Both the position numbers and the translations under genes were made by a program. The notes under the pieces are model-generated. The model searched no databases. It was given only the letters and a program-made list of their open reading frames with translations, and was not told the DNA's origin. A DNA stretch of 64,000 nt, from positions 434,001 through 498,000 of the forward strand of contig BSBN01000829.1 of assembly GCA_027924645.1 (NCBI GenBank), written 5' to 3'. Shown piece after piece: positions 46,480 through 58,999 of the stretch (the first letter of the stretch is position 1; every line of letters begins with the position of its first letter). The DNA is from Cunninghamia lanceolata (taxonomy: Eukaryota > Streptophyta > Pinopsida > Cupressales > Cupressaceae).

Positions 46480-48800
46480 GTGCCTCTTTCTCCGCTCCTT
46501 GTCTTCCCCTTCAAACCATCACCCATGGTCATGTAATCGCCAATCTTGTAAATTCATTTATTTATTTTTTCATTTAATTATTCTTTAAATGTGTTTTCCT
46601 AGATTTTTAATGGTGAAAAATCTTATGGTTGCGAATTCTTATGCAAATTTTCACTTTACAAACAAGGGATAATATTGGATATCAATGTTAAAACTATTGT
46701 GTATTCTCTATATATTTATCTTTAATTTACCCCAAAAAATATCAGCGTTGGTTTTAGGATGAAAAACTTGATTAATGAAATTTGCAGATGAAATATCAAT
46801 GTTGGTTTTAGGATTAAAACCTTGATTAATGAAATTTGAAGATGATCTTACGAAGCGTTAAAGAAGAGCCTTCTGTCTATATGGGTCTATCATTTTTATT
46901 TGGTATTACACCTTTTTAACACTATGAAGGTTGTGGGTAAAAGTTATAGTTTGAGGTAATAATTCAAGTTAACGGTCATATTCTTGTTAAATAGGGTAGT
47001 TTTGTGTGGTTGTTTAGTAGTTACTGATTAAAATTTTAGAAGTTTGTAGGTATTTTATTCTAAGATCTCCCTCTATTATTGTTAGAGAGCAAAATAATAA
47101 TGAACAATCTATCACTTTGCTTGATTATTTTGGGGTGTTGCCACATGTTTGACTCTTTGGGGCCATCATTAGTTTTTATGGAGATTTATATTATGGTGTT
47201 TGACTAATTAGAAGGCCTCTTAACCTTGAGATTATGAAAAAAACAATTGTAAATAATTAAATGATAATGGGATGTCATCCCTCTTCATTAGCAGTGTGTA
47301 TTGAGATTACTAAATACATATATAAATACTAGCACAATAACTCAAGGAGGTAGTGCTAATTGAAGATCTTTGGTCTAAGCAAGTGTGTGAATTGAAGAAG
47401 AATCATGCGGAATCTATATCTAGTCAATGGAAACAATGGTTGTTTTAAGGCTTTGAGACTTGATTTTTTATTTATATTATAAGACTCCAAGGCCACATTA
47501 TTTGCCAAGAAACTTGATGTAGTATTACTGATCAATAAAAGACGTCATTTTAGACATTGATGTGCCTTTCTATAATGTTGATTGAGCCTCTTTGATTATA
47601 TTTTTGTTGTGCAAGTGGATTGTTGTAGTAGAGTTGTGGGTTTCAACATCCCCTAACTGGGACCTCCATCTCTAAATCCATTAAATGGTATTCGAGTAGG
47701 TGTAATTCTTACTAGAGTGAGTTGTGAGAGGAGTATGTAGATAGAAGCATCAATTATGGAGCATTTTATAAGAGGTGATTGTGATATGTAGATAGAAGCA
47801 CCAATTGTGAGGAAATTTGCTAGTGTAGACCAAAAGCACCAATAGGAGGTTATCTGTACTTGAGGGCAACCCTAGTGTTTCAACGTATGAAGGAGTGTAC
47901 CCCATAGTTACAATTGTAGGTTTGTGTGACCTATTATCAACAAGTTGAGTAGAAGAGTGGCTAGTAGAGGCAAAGCTAGAGTTGCCAATATGGAGAAATG
48001 TTAGAGGCACAAATGGAAGATATAGATAATATGCTGAAGAACCTAATACTTAGATATCCTATAGTAGAGAGAAAAAAAGGAGGAAGGCTACAAAGACAAC
48101 ATAGAAGGTTGCAAGGAGAATAGATGAAGAATTTGAATTAGTCCAAGATAAAGATTCCATGAAAGATCAACAAACAATCATTATGACAAGAAGAGGAGTC
48201 ATGGAGGGTGAGATAAGTGATGTACTGTGACAAGTTAGATAGAGCGTTAGCATAGACTATTCCAGTATGTGTGCTAAGACAATCAACATTAGTAGGTGAA
48301 GAAGATGAGTTACCTTGTTGGTGATAAGTGGTTTTTTGTGCAATAAAGAAAGTGAGAAAGGTTGTCAGTGGCCAGAAGAAGAGGAAGAAATTCTCATAAA
48401 TGAGGATGAAGGAATAGAAGTGATTATAGAGAAGTTTGAAGAAGGAGATGCATTGGAGGATTATTGTCTCCAATATGTTTCCACAAAGGGAGTATTAGTG
48501 ACAAAAGAAGACTTGAGAGATTTATGGTGAATGAAGAATTGCCTTCTAGGCATTTGGTTGTTAGTGGCATGTTTAATGAGGTACCTGAGGAGTGACAACC
48601 TGATAGAGTTCAAGCCAATGAGGAATTTTACTATAGAAAGAATCCAAAAGATAGAGAATATATTGAAGTAGAGATAGTAAAATTTTGACATATTTGCAAT
48701 CGTGCAAAATACTTTCATGAAGATGCAATGAGACTACACATAGGGGTAAATGCACAAAGATGTGTCCACTTAAGGTGGAAGTTTTGAAGTTAGACAAGAT
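46480..48800. other. 2.3 kb spacer, no recognised gene
   Basis: AT-rich. The 71-codon frame at 48315-48530 is acidic (EEEEEILINEDEGIEVIIEK) but matches nothing I know. Flanking phrases in all frames contain stops. Confidence 0.5.
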
Positions 48801-48814
48801 TCTGAAATCAGGTA

Positions 48815-49005
48815 ACTAAAAATGGGATCCTGTTTCTACAAAATAGGATCCCAAGCCTAAAATCTAGGACGGGGTCCCGTTTCTTAGCGGTATCTCGAAC
48901 CTAGGACAAAAAAATGGGATCTTGTTTATTGAAAGTATTTTTTTTTTAAATTCCTGCAAGCCCATTTTTCCCAGTGATAGGCGACAAGAAGAATGGGATC
49001 CCGAG
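48815..49005. repeat. GGGATCCC palindrome cluster
   Basis: Words aaatgggatcctg, ataggatcccaag, ggggtcccg and atgggatcccgag recur in about 190 bp. The phrase cccaagcctaaa also occurs inside the GGGTACCC cluster at 38140-38360, so the two patches look like diverged members of one repeat type. Confidence 0.65.
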
Positions 49006-49159
49006 TGCAAGGAGAGCAGTTTTGGCCATCAAAAGCTCAGGTAAGTGGATTTTTCCACTTTTTTAATTTCTCAATCATCTCTGATGAATTTTTTTTATGT
49101 TTTTCTTTCTTTTTTAGTGTAAAATACAATAAAAAATTAAAACGTAGACTGTTATTAGG

Positions 49160-49516
49160 GTTTGAATTTATGAGTTCAAAAGCTGTATTTAGCCATTTTA
49201 GTTGTAAAATACAATTGAAATTTTTAAAGATTGTATCATATAAAAGGATAGATTTTGAACAAACTGTCAAAATTTTTGTTTAAATTTGAGAATTGAATAG
49301 TTGTATTTAGACATTTTAGCTATAAAATACAATTGAAATTTTGAAAATATTGTATCATATGAAAGGAGAGATTTTGAACAAACTATCAAAATTTGATTTC
49401 AATTTGAGAGTTGAATAGCTATTTTTAGACATTTTAGCTGTAAAATACAATTGAAATTTTGAAACGACTGTATCATATGAAAGGAGAGATTTTGAACAAA
49501 CTGTCAAAATTTATAT
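49160..49516. repeat. three tandem copies of a 118-119-bp unit
   Basis: The phrase gattttgaacaaact(g/a)tcaaaat recurs with gaac at 49257, 49376 and 49494 (spacing 119 and 118). Each unit also has attttagctgtaaaatacaattgaaattt. AT-rich, non-coding. Confidence 0.9.
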
Positions 49517-49519
49517 AGC

Positions 49520-52490
49520 ATCGGGATGATATATATATATACAAAATTTACTTATACTAATGTATGTCATTGTATTTTAAAGGAATTATTAAATAGATAA
49601 CTGTGTAAAAAAATTGCAACAAACCATAATCAAACCTTTATCACTTCCTTCATAATCAAACCTTTATCAATCCATCTCCATGGTTTCCCAAATCTAAATC
49701 AGAAAATAAAGGCTCTTGGAATGTTGTAGCCATAATATCTAAGGCTGCAAATTAGGTATCTAATAGAAAATTCCATCTCATTTCAGCTTTAGGACCTCTT
49801 CCCCTTCATTTTTTATCATTTTTTGCTCCAAATGTGTACCTATACAACTCAAAATCATGATGTTTCCATGGATGGAACAACAACATATCTCCATTCCATC
49901 AACTAATATCTTTCTCTAGCTAGATCATCCCTACAATCACAAGTTAAACAAAGCATCAAATTCTTCATTTTTTAAATCACAAATCATTAGAATATATTCA
50001 TCTTCATACTCGGATTAGTCCTAGGCAACTAGTAGTCAATCCTATCTCCATTATCAAATTTGGTTGCCATAGGCAACTTGACCAAATTTAGGATTTTAGA
50101 TCATGTTGTCATGCATAAGAGATCCACCTCAAGGTAGTTTTCCAAGTCTAGTTATAGTCTTGCAGATATTCATTATGATTCTGGGGTGGTATGACAGTCC
50201 ATTGGTTTCTATGACATCATGATAGCATAGATGCATCTGAACATTCACCCTTCATGGATATATTGATAGTAAAATAGAGTTTTAAATTATTCTTAAGGTT
50301 TGGAACAATCATAGTGATTAATAGTCTATGTGATTTCTCATTTTTCATTCATGACTACTTTTCCACCTTATGATAGTATCCTAACCTTCTTACCTCATCA
50401 TCTATCTTAAAAGTGGAAGATTTAATCGTTACCACATGGTTATGTCTTTTTGATTATGAAGATCAATTGAATCACTAGAGGAGTCTTACATCTTAACAAT
50501 AATTTCATTGTCCCTTTGTAGTTCATCATGTGAATGTGACAGTCTTCACATGTTTCCTTGATGGACTTTTGACAACAAGGGAAGATGACAATATTATGAT
50601 CAATGACTAATCCTAGAGAAATCATGATGTAACAACCCAACTAAACTCCTCATGACAAGTCTGTTATTGGTTTAAGGCTATCTTAAAGGTCCATAACAAT
50701 CTAGGAATTTAATAACAATTAACAGTCCTTAATGGTCATGACAACATTATATAAGATACTAAAGTTCATGCTAAGATGATGATTTCCTCTTTCTTATCAA
50801 ATGGTAAGGATCAACACAATTGTTCCTATCAAATGGTAATGAACATTGAGTATGTGTTTGCATAATAGTTCAAGATGTATCTTGGTGATGGTCTAGAACA
50901 TTATCATGATGCATGTAGTGTTGACATCTATATATACTTGTTACAGGTTAGTTTCTAGATGAGTTGTAGCAGTTGAAAGTTATTTAGGATAGAGTATTAC
51001 AAAGGCATAGTTTTGTCTCTTGTTGAAGTAACAATATGAATTTGTGTTGGGTGCATATAGTCTTCATTATTGGTCAAAATGTTTAGGGAAATGATTATGT
51101 GGTTACATTGTTGGGTTGTTCTTTTGCATTAGAATCATGATAGTTCATTTTCCATTTTGGCAACTAATTATCCTTTCCTCCTAGCAAGTTGTTATGATTT
51201 GGATGGTGGTTGTTTAGGTTGTCTACATGGGATGTGGGAGAAAACTATTATATAAAATAGTTTCTTGGTGGTGACATGGATGATCATTGGCATCCAAGAT
51301 AACTATCCATATTCCAAACAAGGGTAGTTGTTAGGGCAACAATGACTATGCTAAGTACTAGTTCATCTTCATTATTGAGCACAAAATAAAGAAGAATTAA
51401 GGATAGAATGAAGATGATAGTGTAATGGTTGGATTGAGAGAGGACTCTAATACTAGTTTGAGGAGAATAAAGAGAGAGATATATGGTTATTGAAGCATAG
51501 AAGTAACATAACTGTGTAGGATACTATGGATTAACAACTTCAAATTGGCCATTTTGGGCATTAAACCTCTATGTAATAGTAGTAAAATTGTTATGGGATA
51601 GTAGTTGTATACCCTTCTTGGATTTTTTCACTTGATTGGTTTTTTCTCTAGAGGAATATTGGCGTTGTGTGATATGTGCTTTGTTTATATGTTTAATTTC
51701 CTTTATGTTATTCAAATAATCCATACTAGTATATGTTGATAGAATAATGGGGAAACGTATGGTGAGAGTAGAATGAGTAGAGATAGCTTAGGATTCCATT
51801 GTTGTTACAACACTATGGTTATTAACCTAAAGGTTTATCAATCAAGTGATATAAATTAGGTTTGAATAAATTGAGATTGTCATTTTATAAGCTTATTGGT
51901 TTATGTCTAACATGAGATCAAATGAAAATAGGATTCTAGTACCTTTTGAGCCTAAGGTTGAATCAAGGGATTGGCGAAGAAGAGTGAGATATGAAAGAAT
52001 ATAAATAGAAGAAGATGTAGAAGTAATATTTTAGGAATTATAAGCAAAAGTGGCTAGGATAGCCATGGTTGATGGAAAGTTAGGCTAGAAAGTATGACAC
52101 GCACCCTAATAACAAGAATGGATGGAATAGGGTGCACCAAGATGGAGGTAAACATGAGGTTGGTGTTTCACAAAAAGACACTCCAAAATCTAATAAGGTT
52201 TTCAACATGAGGCCAAAACTAATATCTAATGATATGATGGAGAAATTATTGTAGAGAAATTAGGCCAATGGTTGTCTTACATGGAAGTGTATTTCAGTTT
52301 GTACTAGGAAAATATATCCAAATGAGGAAAACTAGTGCTCACTTACTATATTAATTCAATTGTTGACAGTAGATTAACATATTTTACACTTGTTAGTTAA
52401 TCACTAGTCTATGTGTAAGCATTTATAAACACTAACTTAAGAAACCACTATGTTATATTTCATCCAAATCTTGTCTATGTTACTTTATAT
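49520..52490. other. 3 kb spacer, no gene seen
   Basis: AT-rich, with only short open frames. Many short catgat-type words but no clear periodicity, terminal repeat or protein similarity. Confidence 0.5.
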
Positions 52491-52499
52491 GTTGTAATA

Positions 52500-52692
52500 T
52501 GATGTCTTAAGGGGTCCTAATAGGACTTCTTAAGGGGATAAGAGAATTCAAACTACATGCCTCATATTTAATCATAATTGATGTAATTTAGGATGACTCG
52601 TCATTACAATCCGATGTCTTAATTTATGTCGTAATGGGATGTCTTAAGGGGTCCTAATACGATGTCTTAAGGGGATGTCTTAAGTTCTCAAA
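52500..52692. repeat. gatgtcttaaggggtcctaata motif cluster
   Basis: The phrase gatgtcttaaggggtcctaata occurs twice (near 52501 and 52640), each followed by a further (g)tcttaaggggat. The core cttaaggggat also appears three times inside the DDE-like gene at 53608-53720. Located about 260 bp downstream of that gene's likely end. Confidence 0.65.
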
Positions 52693-52952
52693 ATGTGGTG
52701 AAGTTGCCCAAGGAAACCAAATTTAACAATAATACAATCAAATTTAAAGTAAATTTAAAGTAGAAAAACATGCGCATTTAACAAACAAAATATATAGAAT
52801 AATAATTTTGATATATAAAAGTGTAGAGTATAATTGTGTACATACACATGTATACAAATTTGTGTACATTGAAATGTGTAATAATGTAATTGTGTATGTA
52901 CATATATGCCAACTCAAAATAATGTTTACAAAATATGGCTATGCCATCTCAA

Positions 52953-55900
52953 GAAAATCTAAAACTTGTGGGGAATGTAGCAGGTCTTCACACCACCTGA
53001 TATAAAAATAATACAAGCAATATCAATATATCATCAAAACATGTATTATAATTTATATAAAACTATCTATATACAAAACTGGTACCTATATTTACAAGTG
53101 CCTCACACATGTACATATAGGTTTAATCTGCATCCTCTCAGGTTTTTGTTTCAAAGTATGTGATGAATTTGTGATGATGGCCTAAGGATATAAAAGGACA
53201 ATTTAAATCAATTTCAACTAATAATGCACAAGAAATATCAAAACATGTATTTAATGTATTTAAAAGAACAATATAAAACTATTTAACTATATTTACCCGT
53301 ATTTACTTATTCTATTGTACCATCTCCATCCTCTCTTTTTTCTAACGCATCGATCATTGTCTCATGCTCTTGCATAGAAATTGTCCATAGCTCTTTATTT
53401 GTAGGTTTTCCACGATACCTCTTTAGTTTAATATTTGTTTCCAACACCAAATGTGAGTAGTGTATAATCTTCTTATGTGTTTCATAATCTTCCAATGCAG
53501 GCAAACCATTCTTCCTTATTAGGTATTTTTGTAGTCAAGTGCCAACAACCACCACTGAACCTATTGGATAATGATAGCCATCATCAAAGAAATTCTCAAA
53601 ATTTGCTTAAGGGGATCAAATAAGTTATCAAAATTTACTTAAGGGGATCAAAGACTTGTTATCAAAATTTGTTTAAGGGGATGTCAAGTAAGGGGATCAT
53701 CAAACCTGTTGGATAAGGAAAGCCATCATCATCTTCTCAAGGTGTTGTTAACTTATGTTTAGTCTCCACACAACGAGCCAACCAATATTATATTTCCTCT
53801 TCATTCTCCTTAGGTGCAACAACAACATACACATGTCCTACACACAAATTTTGATTCAATAACTTGCATATGTCCATAAAATTTGACCAATCAACATACA
53901 TGCATTCATATGTACACATATAAATAAATAAAAGCACTACAAAATAGTAATGAAGTGAAATAAAATGAAATAATTTGAATTAAATTACCTTCTTGTATAA
54001 GGTCTAAAACACGGTCATAATCATTTGATGCAAACAGTTGATCATTATCTTCAATTGTTGTTTCATATTGATCATGTGCTTGTGCAGGTGTCAACGGTCT
54101 TTGCTTCCACTCTTCAACCCATTTTGTATTCTCACATGCTTCCCAATCTCCTAAAATATAAAACTAACAAAAACATGCAAGATCCCTTGTCCAGATAGTC
54201 CATGTACTTACATTTGAACTCCTAAATGAATGTCATTTAGTAGATCCATTGATTGTCTCATAATCAAGTCTAGGTAGAATATTTTCTTCTTCAACCAACC
54301 AAAAGAATTGGTGAACTGTAGAGTACTCTCTTGATCCAAGTGTACATAATCTCATATTGCACCAATCCATAATCCCACGTACATCTTTAAATTTTACTGC
54401 ATCCTCAAATTTTAATTGATGTCTAGCAAGAATTCTTTTAACACATGTACCAGCTCCATCATGTTCTCCTTTACCATGTCTAGCTTCAAAACAATTTCAC
54501 ATATGTTGGAAATTATGTTCCTTGTGAACCCTACTTAACCAACAGAACATTAGAGCATTCTTGAACTACATCATACAATTATCTGGCCATATGAGATGTT
54601 CTGTCATCTGGATTCCTCTTTCTCTTAAATTTGTATAAAATATATTGAAACAATATTGAACAAACTCTGACGAGTGTAACTGGTTGTCACTCAAATAGAA
54701 ATGATACTCCCTCAAAACTTTTCTATCATCCTCTGTGCTATCATTTGCATGTCTATAAACAATATGATCAAACATAGCCACTTGCACTGAATTGTAATAT
54801 TGTGATTGGATTTCATCTTGCGAAGCTAGAGTATAGTTTTCTACAAAATCAACCACTGATAGTATAGTACCAACTGGAAATATGTTTCTACATGCATGAA
54901 ACTGTCCATCAAGCCATCAATCTTGTTGAGAGTACTTCACATATTTTGGTACAATCTTACTCTTAAATTCTGATATGAATGCATCTACACTAACCTTTTC
55001 TGTAATTAAATCACAGTGCTTTCCAATTTTTCTATCTTTTAAATAATATTCAACATTCTTAAATCTTTTAACATCCACTAATTGTTGTCAAAAATCATTT
55101 TCAACACTTTCATGCATACAAACTCTTAAGAAAGGAAGAATTGCCACAACTAGTGCATTGTCTAGAAATACATGAACTTAAATAAAATAATTCCCCATCA
55201 GATCTTTCACAAAACAAACTTGATATAAACTCTTTTATTATTTCAGGTGGCATATTGATATCACATTCCTGTATAATCATGTTAGTATGTAAAATACAAC
55301 ATATATATCGAAACACATCATAATAATAATGAAATTGAACATGTGTTTTACAACAACAAGATATTCATTGCTTATTAATCTTTACATACCATGGTTTGCA
55401 TTTTTCAAAAGATCTTTGACTTATTCTAATATTACCAGGTAACACTAATTCACCATAAAAAATTTTATAAAATTTAGTTTGCATTGTATCTAATAGGTGT
55501 TTTGGATGAGGATCGCGAACTTTGGACCCCACTCTTAATTTTAAAACATCTCTAGCATTAGATGATACCCTAGTATTATCATGCCAATATTTTTCAATCA
55601 AAAATTTAATTTCAACATTTAGTTTCATGTCAAATCTTGGGAGTCGACCACTAAAACTCCAACATTGGTTGACTGGGTCATTTTCTATACTTTCTCTTCT
55701 TTTTGCTGCTCTTACAAATGTTTTAGGATGTATTTTTAAAATTCCACTAATATTGCTTACCATTCTTCTATTCAAAGTTGCTTTATTAACTATAGCAGTC
55801 GTTATAGCTCATCTTACTGCATTCTTATATTTAGATCGACTATTCTTTCCAATAGACTCAATGGCACTAGAAACAGTAGACATAGCATGTTTTAGTGATT

Positions 55901-56618
55901 GATCTTTTCTTCTTGGTTTAACAAAAATGCCTAACATTTTCATTACTTTTCTCATTTCCCACATTCTCATTAGTTGCATCATTAGTTGACATTGAAATGA
56001 TAGTTTTTTATGATAAAAAAATTCTTTGTATAATCTATTGGCATGTATTCTTATTTGTCTCCAAGAAATCTTACCAGGAAGATTATCCAAATCATCTCTT
56101 TCAATTTTTTTAAAAAAATTCTCATTTTCAATATCACATCCTAGACTTTCATTTTCGACAACAAAATAGTTTTCATTTTCATTTTCAACAAAAGGATTTT
56201 CATTTTAATTTTCCACAACAAAATAGTTTTCATTTTCATTTTCAACAAAAGGATATTCATTTTCATTTTCAACAACAAAACGGTTTTCATTTTCATTTTC
56301 AACAACATTTTGTCTCAAATCTTGATCTCTACGAATATTATCAATCTCAACATTGTTATATCCAGCTTCTTTTAAATCTCCTATCAACACTATTTCCATT
56401 TCATTCAAAGGTGGATTTGAAGACATACCTAGATTGGTGCTTATTGAAACATTCTCCATAGCATTGAAAGGGGGATTTGAAGATATACCACGAGTAGTTT
56501 GTATAATCATATTAGTTTCCACATTCACTTCTTGCAAATTTGCATCATCTACATCCATGGTCTCCTCAATGTTTTTATCTTCAATAGTTGTGGAATTAGA
56601 TGCTTCAACATTATTCAT
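52953..56618 (-). pseudogene. DDE-like transposase-family gene, multi-exon at its 3' end, decayed
   Basis: Start chosen at ATG 56618 (MNNVEASN). The N-terminus is acidic, with ENENE-type repeats (56290-56130), then LPGKISWRQIRIHANRLYKE. A DNA-binding-like region follows (ILKIHPKTFVRAAKRRES, FLIEKYWHDNTRVSSNARDV), then RISQRSFEKCKPWYVKINK and a Cys cluster, CCCKTHVQF (55345), FCERSDG and CTSCGN (55140). The catalytic-like core has VVDFVENYTLASQDEIQSQY (54850), YYNSVQVAMFDHIVYRHA, YHFYLSDNQLHSSEF, IWPDNCMM (54580) and RHGKGEHDGAGTCVKR (54470). Splice-like borders give further exons: GDWEACENTKWVEEWKQRPL (54150-53988), GHVYVVAPKENEEEI (53850) and a last one near 52990-52953. The same order (Cys cluster, DFxENY, DxC, HGKGxxDG) occurs in uncharacterised transposase-like proteins across eukaryotes. 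One frameshift (~55130) and several stops are present. Confidence 0.7.
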
Positions 56619-56648
56619 TGATCGAATCTTTATTCTTCTCTCTCTTTG

Positions 56649-56968
56649 TGTAACACCCCGCCACGAAACCCTAGGGAATAGCTCAACTATGCTATACAAA
56701 GGACCAATTTTTTTTAAAGAAAGAAATAACAAGAAATGTAAATTATATTTAATCATACATCAAGTTAAGTTGTATCCTCTAGGGATTCCATAGCTACATT
56801 ACTAACAACTATTAACATGAGCTAACCAACATAATGAATTAACTAACAACCATGGTTCATTCTAATCTAATTGCATCAAATGAATAAACACATACATTTG
56901 CATATTATATCATCAGATAAGTAATCATGAAGATCCTGCAAAAAGGATACAAGTACCTATACAATTTA
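56649..56968. mobile_element. left part of an unidentified LTR-like element split by copia
   Basis: tgtaacaccccgcc at 56649 is a typical plant gypsy LTR start and falls 30 bp upstream of the DDE-like gene's start. The sequence continues to 56968, where the copia element begins, and should resume at 63363. The full element runs past the window, so class and orientation are unproved. Confidence 0.45.
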
Positions 56969-57419
56969 TGTTAGAATCTGAAAAGATTATTAACCCAGAA
57001 AACTAGTGCAAACGAATAGAGATCTAAACTATGAATGCAAATGATACGAAATCAAAATAGCAACATAGAGTTAGTCTCCAAGAGAGTAATGCAAATGCTA
57101 GAAGCAAAATAGTATTAAGAGGATGCAAAAGCAAAAGATACAAAATACAAGCCACATAGCATGCTTATATAGACCAGGGAGAGGGAGGAGGTGGCAACAC
57201 CGACTAATGAGGAGCAACCATCTATCAGACTAAAGATAGCAAAGTATCTTCCTAAGATAGCTAATGGATGCTCACATGTAGGAAGGTGACACCTCGCAAC
57301 CACTCACCTAATAAGACATGCTTTATTAACCTAAGGGAGATTAATAGAAGTGTAGGAAAAACTTAGGAATATAGGGAAAAATAAATAACCCAACTAGGAA
57401 ATAAAAACCTACACTAACA
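56969..57419 (-). repeat. 3' LTR of copia element
   Basis: 451 bp, nearly identical to 62912-63362, with only scattered substitutions seen by eye (for example ccacatagc versus ctaggtagc). This points to a fairly recent insertion compared with its surroundings. Confidence 0.93.
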
Positions 57420-57432
57420 CCCCCCCATAAGC
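57420..57432 (-). other. polypurine tract of copia element
   Basis: Plus strand cccccccat, which is atggggggg on the minus strand directly before the 3' LTR. Confidence 0.75.
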
Positions 57433-57649
57433 GAAGCTTAGGTGAATGTAGAAATGGGTCCTAGAAAATCAAGTCTGATGAGGTACCCATGTACATAAAA
57501 TTCCCCCTAAAGAGAGAGAAAAAGCCCCCCCCCCAAATAGAGAGAGAAGAGACCCCCCAAAAGGTAGAGAGAGTTAGGACTCCGAGTGAGAGGAAGAAGC
57601 CCCCCAGAAGATGAAGCATCCCGCACCCCCAGAAAAGCTCACAAATGAA

Positions 57650-58937
57650 GGAACTTGCTCTAAGTGAAGGGTTTGGTGAAGATATTAGCAACCTGCTCAG
57701 AAGTCAGAGAGTAGCAAAGGTCGATGACGTGGCCATAGATGAGCTCCCGGATGTAGTGCATGTGGACCTTAATGTGTTTGGTCCACTGATGATGGACTGG
57801 ATTTTATGAGATCTGAATGGCACTCTAGTTGTCACAAAATATGATTGATGGCCATTTAATCTAGATACCAAACTCAGTGAGAAGATTTTGAAGCCAAATG
57901 GCCTCAGTGGTGGCATTCACAGCCCCCCTATACTCAGCCTCAGTAGAAGATAGAGCAATAACAGACTGCTTCTTGCTCGACCAACAAACAGGACCTGAAC
58001 CAAGTGAGAAGCTGTAACCTAAAGTAGACTTACGATCCTAAGAATTGCCTACCCAATCTGAATCTGTGTATCCCACCAAGTCAAGATCAATGCCCGCTTC
58101 GTAGTGAATCTCAAAACTATGAGTACCCTGAATGTAGTGAAGGATCCACTTGGCTGCTTTCCAGTGCAACTCATGAGGCTCCTGCATGAATCGAGAGACC
58201 ATGCCTACAGCATATGAAATGTCAGGTATCTTATGAGTCAGATAAATGAGACTCCCAACAAGTTGTCAGTATAAAGTGCCATCAACAAGTGGAGAAGAAC
58301 ACTGATCCTCAAGTTTGACTCCAGAAAGGAAGGGAGTCAAAGCAGGCTTACAGTCAGCCATATGAAACCTCAAGAGCAAATCTAGAGCATACTTGGACTG
58401 TGTGATGGTGATCCCGGAAGAAGACTAAAAGATCTCAATCCTGAGAAAGTAATGCAACAAGCCCAAGTCAGTCATCAAAAACCTGTCATGAAGGGCAGTT
58501 TTGATAGCCCCAATGGTGGAAGAAGAACTCCCTGTGATCAACAAGTCATCAATATACAGAACCAGAAATAGGAGTGAATCATCCTGCTGTAGAATGTATA
58601 CATTGGGATCAGAATGGCACCGAGTGAACCCAACTGATAGAAGGAAGGAGTCCATCTTGGCATACCAGGACCGAGGAGCCTGTTTGAGGCCATAGAGAGA
58701 CTTCTGAAGATGGCACACAAGTGAAGAATACTGAATGAACCCCTGTGGCTGCTCCATGTAGATCTCCTCCTGAAGGTCACCATGAAGAAAAGCACTCTTC
58801 ACATCCATCTGGTGTACTTCCCAACGATTGGCTATAGCAATGGCAAGAACAAGTTGGATGGAATTCATTCGGGCAATTGGCACAAAAGTTTCAGAGTAGT
58901 CAATCCCAGGAACTTGGGAGAATCCTTTGGTCACCAA
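57650..58937 (-). pseudogene. copia RT and RNase H
   Basis: An open frame 58937-58425 (170 codons) holds the copia RT: GIDYSETFVPIARMNSIQLV, WEVHQMDVKSAFLHGDLQEE, IYMEQPQGF, SLYGLKQAPRSWYAKMDSFL and catalytic YIDD in LVLYIDDLLITG. After a stop come SLIYLTHKIPDISYAVGMVS and RFMQEPHELHWKAAKWILHY. RNase H follows with LVGYTDSDWVGN (first Asp, ~58070), STLGYSFSLGSGPVCWSSKK, VIALSSTEAEYRGAVNA (Glu) and FCDNQSAIQI (Asp). The tail ends with EQVANIFTKPF near 57680, the usual end of copia Pol. Several single stops break the frame, but motif order and residues are otherwise intact. Confidence 0.92.
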
Positions 58938-58999
58938 GCGAGCCTTATGCTTGTCAACTGACCCATTTGCTGTAAATTTTGTTTGATAGATCCACTTAC

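Noticed and set aside
48315..48530. Acidic 71-codon frame as a possible gene
   Set aside because: A single short frame without motif, splice context or related copy in the window; left as spacer.
55522..55902. 126-codon plus-strand frame with hydrophobic stretches
   Set aside because: It is antisense to the helical region of the DDE-like gene; the hydrophobicity comes from the complementary codons.
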